From Fomes fomentarius (lineage: Eukaryota; Basidiomycota; Agaricomycetes; Polyporales; Polyporaceae), in the NCBI GenBank assembly GCA_022606135.1, contig JABYQN010000005.1, forward strand, positions 682,001 to 746,000: 64,000 nucleotides of DNA, read 5' to 3'. The position numbers and the translations under genes are program-made. This document shows positions 12,606 to 22,215 of the stretch, in pieces. Within the stretch, counting starts at the first letter, position 1. Each line of letters opens with the position of its first letter. The notes under the pieces are model-generated. The model had not been told where the DNA came from. It did not search any database and saw nothing but the letters and a program-made list of their open reading frames with translations.

Positions 12606-13474
12606 ATGTCGCACCAGCACGACGAGCACCAGCACGCGGCAGCCGCGCCAGATGCCCCGAAGCCTAGGAAACACCCGATCCTCATCATCGTCATGGTGCG
12701 TCGTCCAGCAGCCATCACTGTTATCCGCCCTGCATATGTGCTTGTGCTGATGTCTCAACGTGGATGTCATATTGGTCTGCCACATTCTTTCACCGGCTAT
12801 GTCTTGGACGGACTCGCGACGATGCTCGCCGGCTGAACATCAACTCTGGACAACGTAACGTGCTCTCTCGGACATATGCACAGGGCGTCGCGGGCACGGG
12901 CAAGACCACACTCGCACGCGCCCTCGAGTCCCGCTTCGAATTGGCCTACATCGAGGGCGACGAGCTGCATCCCCAAGCCAACATCGCCAAGATGTCGTCC
13001 GGGGTGCCCCTGACGGACGCCGACCGCGAGCCGTGGCTCGAGCTCATCCGCACCACCGCCGAGCACCTCGCCGCCGAGCAACAGGCGGATCCGTCCTTCT
13101 CGCACCGCCCGGGAGTCATCGCGACATGCTCGGCCTTGCGCGGATACTACCGCGATATCCTGCGCGGCACGCGAGCGCCGCCGGGTCTCCAGCTGCCCGA
13201 CCACCTCGAGCCACCGGAGGCGCATCGCCTCCCGGCGTACTTTGTGTACATCAGGGGCGACAGGGGGCTGCTCATGGACCGGATCTCGAAGAGGGAGGGG
13301 CACTACATGAAGCCCGGAATGCTGGATAGCCAGCTGGAGACGCTGGAGGATCCCGAGGGCGAGGACGGTGTCGTTGTCGTTCCGCTGGATGCGACCACGG
13401 AGGAGCAAGTAGATATCGCGATCAGAGGATTGAACAGTCTTTTGCCTGAACCTCTGCTCTCTAGTCATCTCTAG
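12606..13474 (+). CDS. Gluconokinase (GntK/IdnK family)
   Basis: Phosphorylates D-gluconate with ATP to 6-phosphogluconate, feeding the pentose phosphate pathway (EC 2.7.1.12). Exons 12606-12695 and 12884-13474 encode 226 residues. A His/Ala-rich leader precedes beta-strand 1 and the P-loop (ILIIVM then GVAGTGKTT, residues about 25-39). Next come the gluconokinase signatures EGDELHP and KMSSGVPLTDADREPWL, then CSALRGYYRD and the lid with arginine-rich KREGHYM. The last residues GVVVPLDATTEEQV are typical. The intron falls just before the P-loop and at 188 bp is longer than its neighbours, so a small extra exon is possible. Function is secure. Confidence 0.93.
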
Positions 13475-14374
13475 TGATGGCGGTTAGAAGTTTCAATGAT
13501 CAAAATGTAGCACTTATTCGCTCACGTATATCAAAGCAGGCGACAAGGATAACATAGTCTGCAATCTCGACCACATCCCTGGCAAATCTTACGTAGTACT
13601 TGGGTAGCCTTCGAAACTAGACTCATCAGACTTAACCGAGGTCGTATTCTTCAGCTATTCAACAGTGGGGAAAAGCATACACAGGGCGGGCCCAAGCAGA
13701 GACAGAGAAGAGAGTGGAGAAACGGAGAACAGCGACAGGCCAGATGGCGCGATCGACGTGTACATAGCTGGACGCACGCGTTAGAATCACACTATATTTC
13801 CATGAAGGACACGTCCAACCGACACGGATTTACCACACCTCACAAGCAAATGTCCGAGCACACGTAGACATTTCCCAGATACCGAACCACTGCTGATTCC
13901 TCCACGTCGGCGATACGTACATGATAGTTTGGGTACGCGATATAAAAACCAGACACCTCCACTACAACCAACACTCCTCGCGAATCACGACCAATCCGAA
14001 GACGCGACCCTCGCTCGCACAAGAGCGCTCACCAACCAATAAGAACACAGTTCGTCAACCCAGAGGGGAGAACGGCGCACTTAAGGGCGGGAGACAGCAT
14101 CAAGTATGAACTCAGGAAGCGGCCGCAGTAGGCGCGATCACTCAGAGGCACTACAGTAGTATATGAAGTGACAGGTGAGAAGGGGCGGGAAACGCGAGTG
14201 GACGGTCAAGGAAGTTCTGTCTCTGAGTATGGGAAAGAGGAGAGACCATGGGGAAAAGAGGGGAGACGATTGGGAATATTCCTGACAATAAATAGAGGAG
14301 GAGAAACGCATATGAGACGACGATTGACCCTAGACGCATACATCATGATGGAGACCATACTGTCCACAAGGCAC
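13475..14374. other. Convergent intergenic region, no gene recognised
   Basis: About 900 bp between the 3' ends of the gluconokinase and HAC1-like genes; it should hold both 3' UTRs. HAC1-type mRNAs often have long 3' UTRs, so a good part may belong to that transcript. Confidence 0.35.
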
Positions 14375-15561
14375 TCAGAACACGCTCACGGACGACATAG
14401 AACCCAGAGGCATAGTGGCCGCCAGATCCCACCCACCCAACTCGATGTCGAGAGCCGAGGGGAAGTCGTCCTGATACGCACCTGCGCCAGTGTCCAGAGG
14501 TGTTGCGTCAGGCTGGACCACAGGGAGCATGGCCAGCAGTCTCTGCATCTCCACCTCACTCTCCCAGTCGATCTCCGGTAGAGTGGGGGTCACCGGCGCC
14601 GCGGGGGCCGGCGTGAGCTTGATCTCGGATACCGACTGGGATCGTGACCGAGCGGGCGCAGGGCCAGCAGGTAGAGGAACCTGCGGCGAGACGGGGGAAG
14701 GCGCGAGGATTTCACGGAGGAGATCGTCCATTGCGACTTCATCCATCGCTGATTGCGCGCTCTCGCCAATGTGGATGGTCGACGGATATGATGTGGGAGA
14801 GGTAAGGTTGAGCTCCAGCTGGAGGTGATTCGGCGGACATTCAGATCCACCCGCTGCAGGGACACCGATGATAAACGAGGGGCATCGGTGGTCGCCACCC
14901 GTGCTAGGTGGCGAGTGGAGTCGAAGTCGTCGGGATCGAAGAGAGTGCTGGAGCCGGAAGAGATGTTTGAAGGTGCGGGAGAGATGGGATATACGGGGGA
15001 GAGGGGCACGAATACGGGGAAAGTAGTCGTGGGAGGTTGACCGGACGTAGCTGGTGCTGAGGGGTCGGAAGAGGATGATGAAGGAGCTGACGATGATGTC
15101 GACGAGGGGACAGAGGCAAGGTTGAGCGGAAGGCCGGAAGCTGCTAGCGCCTTCATAACGGCCTCCCAACCTGTCTCCAAAGTCTTGACCCTCTGTCGGA
15201 GCTCCTCGTTCTCCTTCTCCCTAGCGCTATCCTTCTCGCGCTCTTCGTCTTTCTGTTCTGTATGGCGTGATAGTTCGGCAAGACCCATGCCGGCCCGTAG
15301 TTGCCTGTTTTCCTCCTCGAGCTCCTGCACGCGGCGCTCAAGGTACACGAATTGCGCCTTTCGACGATCGCGGGAGTTCTGGGCAGCGATACGGTTGCGG
15401 TGAGCGCGAGCCTCTTTGCGCTCCTCTGGTGTGACCTCGGAGCGCGCTCGCTTGCGTGAGGGACCTGGTTGATTGTCGTCGGTGTGGGAGCAAGGCGATA
15501 GGGCCTCGCAGGAAGGTGAGGGCGACGTGTTAGAGAGGTCCATGTCAGCGGGGCGTTTCAT
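14375..15561 (-). CDS. HAC1: HAC1/XBP1-type bZIP factor of the unfolded protein response
   Basis: Transcription factor acting downstream of the ER sensor Ire1. From the start at 15561 the frame runs through a bZIP domain: basic region about residues 47-70 with NRIAAQNSRDRR, then a leucine zipper (YLERRVQELEEENRQLRAGM), the organisation of Hac1, Cib1 and Hxl1. Read straight through, the frame ends at 14590 (323 residues) in a low-quality Arg/Ser-rich tail. A different frame, open to 14375, gives a well-formed acidic C-terminus (ESAQSAMDEVAMDDLL, then LGGWDLAATMPLGSMS). Removing 14834-14856 joins the two and gives 387 residues. An upstream in-frame extension to about 16029 is probably 5' leader. 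The call is strong; the splice needs RNA evidence. Confidence 0.9.
14834..14856 (-). promoter_or_regulatory. Predicted Ire1-type non-spliceosomal intron in HAC1 mRNA (23 nt)
   Basis: Both borders carry the Ire1 loop consensus CNGCNGN: CTG|CAGC at the upstream site and CCG|CCGA at the downstream site on the minus strand. The length is 2 modulo 3, exactly what is needed to switch from the bZIP frame to the acidic C-terminal frame. It lacks GT-AG ends and is too short for the spliceosome. Base pairing around each loop looks modest by eye and needs a folding calculation. Short unconventional introns of 20-26 nt are known in filamentous ascomycetes and animals. Confidence 0.75.
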
Positions 15562-15837
15562 GACTGGGTCGTGATGATGTGGGGAATACGTGTTGGGGCG
15601 AACAGAAAGAGAAGAGTCTGGTCTTGTAGGCGGGCAGACTGCAAGAAGGAACTGCGGGAGTACGTGGTGGTCGTTGAGAGAGCTGTGAGGACACGTCTTG
15701 ACACGTATACACCTCTGTTGTCGGCTATTTACAATCTTCCCTTTCCGGGCCACTACACCTCTCACGTGAATATCCTCCACAAATTCGTCACTGTCAGTTT
15801 CTATCCCTTGCACAGCCAAGCACAGCCGACTAGTAAC

Positions 15838-16640
15838 ATGGGCAAGAAAGACAGAAATCAGGAGCCAAGTCTGAACAATGTCGCCAACAGAGACATCATC
15901 CAGCGCATCAACTTTCTCTATCAGGCCAGCACGTATCTCAACACTGTCGCCCAACCGACGCCCTTGAACCATGGCCAGGCACACCACAAGGGCAAGGAGA
16001 AGAAGAGAAACGCCATACGACATCCACAAAATACGTCTGAACTATCTAGGAGCTACGTGAGCACTATGCGCATCGTTGGCCAGAAGGCAATGGTCAGGAT
16101 GTAAGCGGAATCGCAGGATTGGGTATCAGTATCTAATACAGCTTGTAGGGACCCGTCTATTAAACGGACATTGTGCAAGAAGTGCGACACGATACTCATC
16201 CCAGGCTCTACAAGCTCTGTGCGAGTCAAAAGTTTGTACTAGATACGCCTCGACTTAACACGTTTGGGTTTACCGATCTCGTTTATCTAGCTCTGCGCGT
16301 TCATGAGAAGGTCATAACATATACCTGTCACACATGTGGCACAGTGAGACGCATACCGGCTGCCCCAGTACTCGATCTCGATGCACAGCTACCCGAGGAG
16401 ACTACGCCGTCCAACGATACAGGTACCGCAAACTCGTCTTCTCTCACAGCAGCGGGACCATCTGCCGTTGCGGGCGGAAATGAGACGTCCGTAATGGACG
16501 TTTACTCTACTATTCCCCGGTCTTCCGCTGCGCAGGCACACAGAGTCAGGAAGCCCCGTCAACTGGTGCCACGTATGCCACCTCTGTTCGAGCGCAAAGG
16601 CCACGTCATATTCCGAGGGAACGAGTTACTCACTCAATGA
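15838..16640 (+). CDS. RPR2: RNase P/MRP protein subunit Rpr2 (Rpp21 family)
   Basis: Zinc-ribbon protein of nuclear RNase P, which trims the 5' leader of pre-tRNA. Exons 15838-16100, 16149-16231 and 16291-16640 encode 231 residues. The N-terminal helical part has NRDIIQRINFLYQAS and an internal KGKEKKRN basic patch. The zinc ligands are CKKC (about 97-100) and CHTC (about 128-131), with the family sequence DPSIKRTLCKKCDTILIPGS between exon 2's start and its middle. The C-terminal 90 residues are Ser/Thr/Pro-rich. It diverges from the HAC1 gene across 276 bp. Its last exon and the end of intron 2 are repeated, damaged, at about 19046-19430. Confidence 0.92.
16272..16640 (+). repeat. Direct repeat, copy A (3' end of functional RPR2)
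   Basis: Covers the last 20 bp or so of RPR2 intron 2 and exon 3. By eye it matches copy B over more than 300 bp, with many identical blocks such as CTACGCCGTCCAACGATACA and GAGACGTCCGTAATGGACGT. Confidence 0.85.
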
Positions 16641-17171
16641 CTCACCCCTCTCTCTCTCTTGTTGTAAATTACACACGATAACGCAATCAAGCCGGGATAT
16701 CCCTCGCTGCGAGAAGGCTGCACGACAAATTGCTCTCGGGCTGCACGGTAGAGAGATTCATACACCTGCTAGGGTCCGCACCAACAACTGCTTCACGGTC
16801 TCCCGCTCCCAACCCAACCTGTCCCATCTGCACTCGCCGCTTCACCCACTGGCACCGGCCGCCCATCCATCTCCGGTTCAGTGGCCCCATCCGCCGAACA
16901 CCCATATGAGACGATCGTCGGTGGTTTAACGGCGCGTGCGTCAGACCGGGCATCACCCTTGAACGGGCGTCCCTTTGCATGTTTCGTGTGGGCATGCCAG
17001 TTGCGCTACCCTGGGATGGAGATGATCTACGCGGGCAAAGGAGGACTCCGGCTGGCGTTTCGTTTCGATGCTAGGCAAAAAAACTGCAGAACACGTGTAT
17101 GCGTCATCCTTTGAGCACTGCGCCCACATTTTGCACAGGCAGAGGCGTTAGGATTAATTAGTGCAGAGTAC
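16641..17171. other. Intergenic, RPR2 3' end to HNH gene 3' end
   Basis: About 530 bp between convergent genes. No gene recognised. It is the left part of the segment enclosed by the two RPR2 3'-end copies. Confidence 0.35.
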
Positions 17172-18863
17172 TTAGACGGATAGCAGGCAATACCAGCGGG
17201 AGAGACAATTGGATCGAGTCTGAGTCTTCAAGTCAACCAATTCCAGATTCGGTTTAGTCAAGATAGAGCTGCTCGTCATATTTGTAGCGTCGATCCATAC
17301 AACTGTGTACCCGTACTCGAAGTACTCGACATACCACGTGAACCTGATCCGGATATTGTTCACGTTGACATGGCGAATGTTGTCCGCGCTCTCAGGTAAT
17401 TCGTCAACTCATGCCTGCGCGAATCAGCGTCTTTCAGGAAAGCTCGCGACGCGAGTTTTCAAAAACTCACCGTCTTCTTGATGGTTTGTGCATATGTCAT
17501 GAGTGCTCTCCCTCCATCGGCCGACCTTCTCTTCTAGCTGTTTGCGCTCTATAGTTTCCGCTTCCTTCTCGGCAGCGTCCGCCCGCCGCTGGCGAGCCTC
17601 CATCACCTTAGTGAATTGCTCCGGCGAAAGCATGCAGTAACCAGTATTCATAACGAGATCCAAGGTGCTGGGTTGCAGGGACTCATCCGCATCATCACGG
17701 GATTGAATGCGCTGTTCTCGACGTTCTGAGCGCTCCTTGGCATGGCGTTGTTCTTTCGTCCCTTGGGCAGCTTCATTTGTCGTGTGAAGGTCTTGAGCCG
17801 CATTCATGGAGCCACCAGGACAGAATTGAGGACGCCAGAGCTTGTTAATAATGTCTTTATGACCCTGAATCCCGAAGTTCTCCATGACGGCGGTCGCATA
17901 GGTCGCGTGGAGGAGGCAATCGAGCGGCCAGTCTGCGCGACCCTCGTTCTGAACTGGAATTCGGAGGGGCGTACCATTCTCTCTCCCTCCCAACGCCATG
18001 AATTGACTAGGCTCTTCTGGCTCGACGCGTAGGTAGTGTGCAGACACCCTCAGCTCGTCACCATCCGGCGTGGTGGGATCGATATCACTCGTGTTCATAG
18101 CGAAGTTAGGGGTCTACCGACGACGAGACATGTCAGGTACATGTGTGTAGGGCGCACGTAAGTGGAAATTGCTCACCTTCAACAATGCGAAAGTGTGACC
18201 CAAATGAACATGCAAGAACTTGTTCATGAACAGGCCGTTGCGAACAGAGTCGATGTCTTCGATGATCATGTCGTTCACATCACGGATACGCCGACTCGTG
18301 AATGCTTGGATGTACTGCTTGCGAGGAGTGAGCATGGAGAATGAAGTTACAGGGGCGTCACGTACGGCACTTCCTCGTGCATGAGGAACCAGATGCACAG
18401 CATCACAATAACCCGCTCGCATCCCAGTGACCACACACCGGCGTCCATCCCTGGCTTGAATTTCTTCTGCGAACTTTATCTGGCGGGTAGAGGCGGCGTT
18501 AGAAGTCGTGCGTCCTGTTGGGCTCAGCATCATAGGGTCTATCGGGAACATACGTTCCTTCTCCGGGATGGTGGTGTGGTAGTAGAGGTCTTCAGACTCG
18601 GAAGGAAGCCCGCGCTCGTAGTTGAAACTAGGATCGGGATCGGGCGCGGAGGGATTGTCAGAGAATGAGCCAATTGAACCTAGTGTGATGCCAGTGCAGA
18701 ATCGTAACCATTTGTACGGCTTGTGGAGGAAACCCAGAGGTTCGAGTTGAGCTAGGGGGAAAGTCAAATAGTGTGTCCATATCCAGTTTGCAGGATCGAG
18801 GCTGGGTTTGCCGTCGTCGTCAAAAGCAGTGGGGAACTGAGCGTAGACGTTGATTGCAGTCAT
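17172..18863 (-). CDS. HNH nuclease domain protein
   Basis: Member of a family expanded in agaricomycetes, function unproven. Exons 18863-18366, 18317-18177, 18113-17471 and 17407-17172 encode about 505 residues; if the last intron is not used, the protein stops at 17424. The HNH_2-type core lies about residues 130-215: EIQARDGRRCVVTG, CDAVHLVPHARG, YIQAFTSRR and IEDIDSVRNGLFMNKFLH, the normal order of the Cys, His-bearing and Asn-bearing segments. A 48-nt intron inside the core restores the usual spacing between the His segment and the YI motif. The C-terminal third is charged and coiled-coil-like (EARQRRADAAEKEAE). It sits between two copies of the RPR2 3' end. DNA cleavage activity is inferred from the fold only. 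Confidence 0.85.
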
Positions 18864-19045
18864 CTTTCACCGAGGGTTTGGATGGCCGCAGTGTGTTGTC
18901 GTGCAGGCAAGTTTGACGGACCACGGCTATAGGGTGAAGATGATGTCATACAGTACGTTACATTCATACTCCACCGTTACTCCGTCGGGAAAATGCTGGG
19001 ATTACCGGTAATCTCGGCAAGTTTCTATCATCATAAGTAAGTACG

Positions 19046-19430
19046 ATCTCGTTTGTCTATAATAGCTCGGCGCGTTGACGCGAGAAGGTTATAACAAACT
19101 TATACCTGTCACACATGCGGCACAGTGAGACGGATACCAGCTGCCCCGGTACTTGTTCGAGATGCACCGCTACCCGAGCAGACTACGCCGTCCAACGATA
19201 CAGGTACTATAAACCCGCCCTTCACTCACAGCAGCGGGACTATGGGCGGAAACGAGACGTCCGTAATGGACGTTGACTCTCCGGCTCCCCAGTCTTCCGC
19301 TGCGCAAACACACAGAGTCAGGAAGCCCCGTCAACCGGTGTCACATATGCTACCTCTGTTCGAGCGCAAAGGTCTTGTCATAAACGAGGTACTCACTACT
19401 CAATGTCTCACCCTTCACTTTGCAATATAA
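19046..19430 (+). pseudogene. Decayed duplicate of the RPR2 3' end (copy B)
   Basis: Same orientation as RPR2 and about 2.8 kb downstream. It repeats the end of intron 2 and exon 3, including the CHTCGT zinc motif, RRIPAAPVL, KPRQPV and PLFERKG. There is no sign of exons 1-2 upstream. An insertion near 19090 and an in-frame TAA just before the zinc motif break the frame; a deletion shortens the Ser/Thr-rich part and the native stop is lost, so the frame runs on to 19430. It cannot make Rpr2. I call it a pseudogene fragment, not a gene. Confidence 0.85.
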
Positions 19431-20820
19431 TTGTAAGTGGGATTCTGGTGGTGCGTTAGCAGTCCTAGCTGAGTGCTCCGAGTTTCTCTTCCAGGGTCTT
19501 CCATACCGCCACATGAATGATGTGGTTGCTCCGAAATACGCGAGCTTTGGTCCGGTGTACAACTCGGTGAGAGTATATACGATGCTATATGGCGGCGTGG
19601 ATACCCCAACGCAGGGAAGCAGAACTACACATTGATGAAACTGAAGGGGACATGCACGCGGACTTGGCATAACCTTATTTCAACCTATAACATGCCCATG
19701 CCACTCGTGCACTAACAGACCTATGTTCTGACGTCCCTCTCCCACAGACCTGCCAACGATAATCCTCGGGAACGCTCAGCAACCATTGTGTTGCAGCCCA
19801 TCGGTCCTTGAAGATTCTTCCATATGATGCGGAGGGTGGACATGGGGTGTAAGAACTGGGAATATACAAACACCACAGTGTGTGCCGACCCACACTACCC
19901 ACCTCGCCCTATCGTTCGAACCCGGGGTGCAGATCTTCGCTCATACGCCCTGGACAAGGCACATAACCCCTTCGTGTCCGTGCCCCGCGGCAGCGCACTC
20001 CTTGCAGTGCGCATTCGCCGCGTGCACATTCCAGCACGGAGTGCTGCAGGCCTGCTCGGGGCGCATTGCGGCCTAGTCTTCAATTACCTGCCCGTTGGAC
20101 CACCTCGCCACCGCTGCGTCTGCTTTTGCGGGACTGTGCTGCTGTCGTGCCTTGCGGCGCGGACACGGATTCGCAGCTACGGTCGTAGGGACGGCGCGGT
20201 GCCCCTCGGGTAGGTTCTTCGAAGCCGGGTTGCACCCCTCTCTCGAGCAGGACCGTTTGCGGTCCCGGTCCGCTGTCCTCAGATAGCCGCTGGGAATGGG
20301 TCGTCTGAATATTCGAGTAGGAGGGGCGAGGAGTCTGAGTGGTACGGATGCGCTGCGGTGTTGTCCTGGTTCAGCATCCGTGCTGCATGAAGTTTCGCAT
20401 TTGCCGACCCTCTCGAGGTTCGATTCGGGTGTGAGATGTCACAGAAGAACAAGACCGTATGCGTATATCTTCTAGTAAAGGATGTATTGCTCCACGCGGG
20501 CATTCCGGGAGAATACGCCAGAAGAGACTCCAACCTCCACTGAAGACCCACATGGCATCGTGATTTTGCAACTATGAGCACGGCTAGTAGATCTGCGACG
20601 CTCAGGGAGAGTGATCATTCGGCTGTGGGCGAAGGAGACACAACCGTATTCGTATCTTCTCGTCCCTTATATCTCCTATACGTCCGACACGTATGCAGCC
20701 ATATAATTTGGATTTCATCCGCGCTTATGACACCGCCCATGATCATCCAGTTATGTTCACCCCTGTATCGGTCGAGGCATACATCAGCGATTTTGCGATT
20801 TAGCTGTGACATCGACAGGC
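19431..20820. other. Intergenic, no gene recognised
   Basis: About 1.4 kb downstream of the RPR2 fragment and 3' of the F-box gene. Several overlapping frames of 60-130 codons exist, none with a known domain. It may be a decayed continuation of the duplicated or inserted segment. Confidence 0.35.
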
Positions 20821-22215
20821 TCACCAAAAACCCTGCTCGCTCACGGTATCACGTCTGCTTAAGATATGTATCGGATACGGAACGGGCACACCTTGCCGTC
20901 TCTGCGGGTACATGGCGGTCCATCTATCGCGGGCTGCATGAATGGCATCGTCCTCTTCGTCCATAACAGAGACGATCCAGCTCACCGACCCACGGGGAAC
21001 ATGGACGTCGCCCGTGACCTTGGTCGCAATCACCTGCTTATTGGGCAGAGCATCGTATGACACAAGATACAGCACCTCTAGCTCGTTAGACCCGTACAAG
21101 CTGTACCACAGTCCTGCCATCGAGCCCGGCGTCCACGTCTCAGCGCGCGGGTCCACTCCAGGAAGGACGGTATATTTGACTGGGTAGTACCGCGGCGGCC
21201 TGTCATCGAGAGACGGGCAAGGAAGAGGTGGGACGTGTAGCGCTGCGCGAGAGCAATCCTGCGGGGGTCGCGAGCACTGGATAGAGATGGCGGGTGGCTT
21301 GACGAGAGGCGAGGGAGAGACATAAATGACGGGGAGCCGTGCAGCAGGATATGTGCTGACGATTGTAGTATGGTCGAGTGCGACCTCAGGTGTAGCTTGC
21401 GGGAGACGCGGTAATCGTCGGTTGTCGTCATCGTACCACGGCGACCCGGTCCGGGCCAATGGAAACTCGGGGAGGTGTACCAGTGTACGGTTATGAAACT
21501 TGACGCGGTGTCTCGAACAGGAGTTGGGCCGTAGAATGAGGGAAGCATTGTGTCGAGTGCACTCGGAGAAAGGGCCTCCGTCACAGAAAACACGCACTTG
21601 GGGGGCTGAGGGCAAAGAAGGGGTAGGAGACCCCTCGTTACTCTCTAGACCTTCTTCGTCTGCTTCGTCTGGCTCGAAGCTGATCTTCACCGCACGAATG
21701 TAGGTTGGAGGTACAGGCTCCTCGGACGATGTCTCGTCAGTTTGGTTGAAAGACCAGACCTCGCCGATAATCCCGCCTTGCTCATATTCGTCTCCACAAA
21801 TGAGCCTCAATTCCAGCAGATTCCCCCGATACGGATAGTCGCTCGCCCACAGGCCAAGCAATGGTCCATATGGATGCAAGAGCGTGGTGTATACCGCGAT
21901 CGGGGAAGCACCACCGAAGTGCGTGAAGTCTCGAACACCGTAGGGCGCACTGACGCGCCTCCAGATAGAGTCTTCCCTAAGATAGATTCGTAGGGCCTTG
22001 CAGGTGCAACACAGGTTGACGAGGTCGATTATGGATGTGAAGTTCAAGAGATGATACACGATGTCGAAGGATAAGCTGGAGATTCTCGTTCCCGAGCGTG
22101 CCCGTGCTGAAGCCATATCCACAGCAGACTTGGGAGAGATGGTGACTGGTACAAGGCTAGAGAGACCGATGGCCCTGGGTGGACAATGCTGTTCCCGGCG
22201 TTTGAAAGACAGCAT
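20821..22215 (-). CDS. F-box protein
   Basis: Probable substrate adaptor of an SCF ubiquitin ligase, 464 residues, read as a single exon. The F-box lies near residues 45-85: SLSFDIVYHLLNFTSIIDLVNLCCTCKALRIYLRED, with the first hydrophobic helix, the LVNLCCTCKAL core and the following W (SIWRRV). Next comes YGPLLGLWASDYPYRGNLLEL, then acidic linkers, and near the end LPGVDPRAETWTPGSMAGLW, followed by a Gly/Tyr motif and beta strands. This arrangement (F-box, strand-rich domain, late GLW motif) recurs in agaricomycete F-box proteins. The target is unknown. A later in-frame ATG 33 codons on is an alternative start. Confidence 0.82.
   Translation of the reverse strand: MLSFKRREQHCPPRAIGLSSLVPVTISPKSAVDMASARARSGTRISSLSFDIVYHLLNFTSIIDLVNLCCTCKALRIYLREDSIWRRVSAPYGVRDFTHFGGASPIAVYTTLLHPYGPLLGLWASDYPYRGNLLELRLICGDEYEQGGIIGEVWSFNQTDETSSEEPVPPTYIRAVKISFEPDEADEEGLESNEGSPTPSLPSAPQVRVFCDGGPFSECTRHNASLILRPNSCSRHRVKFHNRTLVHLPEFPLARTGSPWYDDDNRRLPRLPQATPEVALDHTTIVSTYPAARLPVIYVSPSPLVKPPAISIQCSRPPQDCSRAALHVPPLPCPSLDDRPPRYYPVKYTVLPGVDPRAETWTPGSMAGLWYSLYGSNELEVLYLVSYDALPNKQVIATKVTGDVHVPRGSVSWIVSVMDEEDDAIHAARDRWTAMYPQRRQGVPVPYPIHILSRRDTVSEQGFW

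Noticed and set aside
14819..14850. Spliceosomal 32-nt GT...AG intron as the way to join the two HAC1 frames
   Set aside because: It would restore the frame, but 32 nt is well below the 45-50 nt minimum seen in every other intron here, and the CNGCNGN sites fit the Ire1 mechanism known for this family. Kept as the main rival hypothesis.
15562..16029. In-frame N-terminal extension of the HAC1 protein
   Set aside because: The open frame continues upstream but overlaps the divergent RPR2 gene and does not resemble a bZIP factor N-terminus; treated as leader.
19125..19430. RPR2-like open frame as a second functional gene
   Set aside because: It lacks exons 1-2, has an in-frame stop just upstream and no proper start or stop; it is a duplicated fragment.
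20395..20440. tRNA-like B box (GGTTCGATTCGGG)
   Set aside because: No matching A box, acceptor stem or anticodon arm could be drawn around it.
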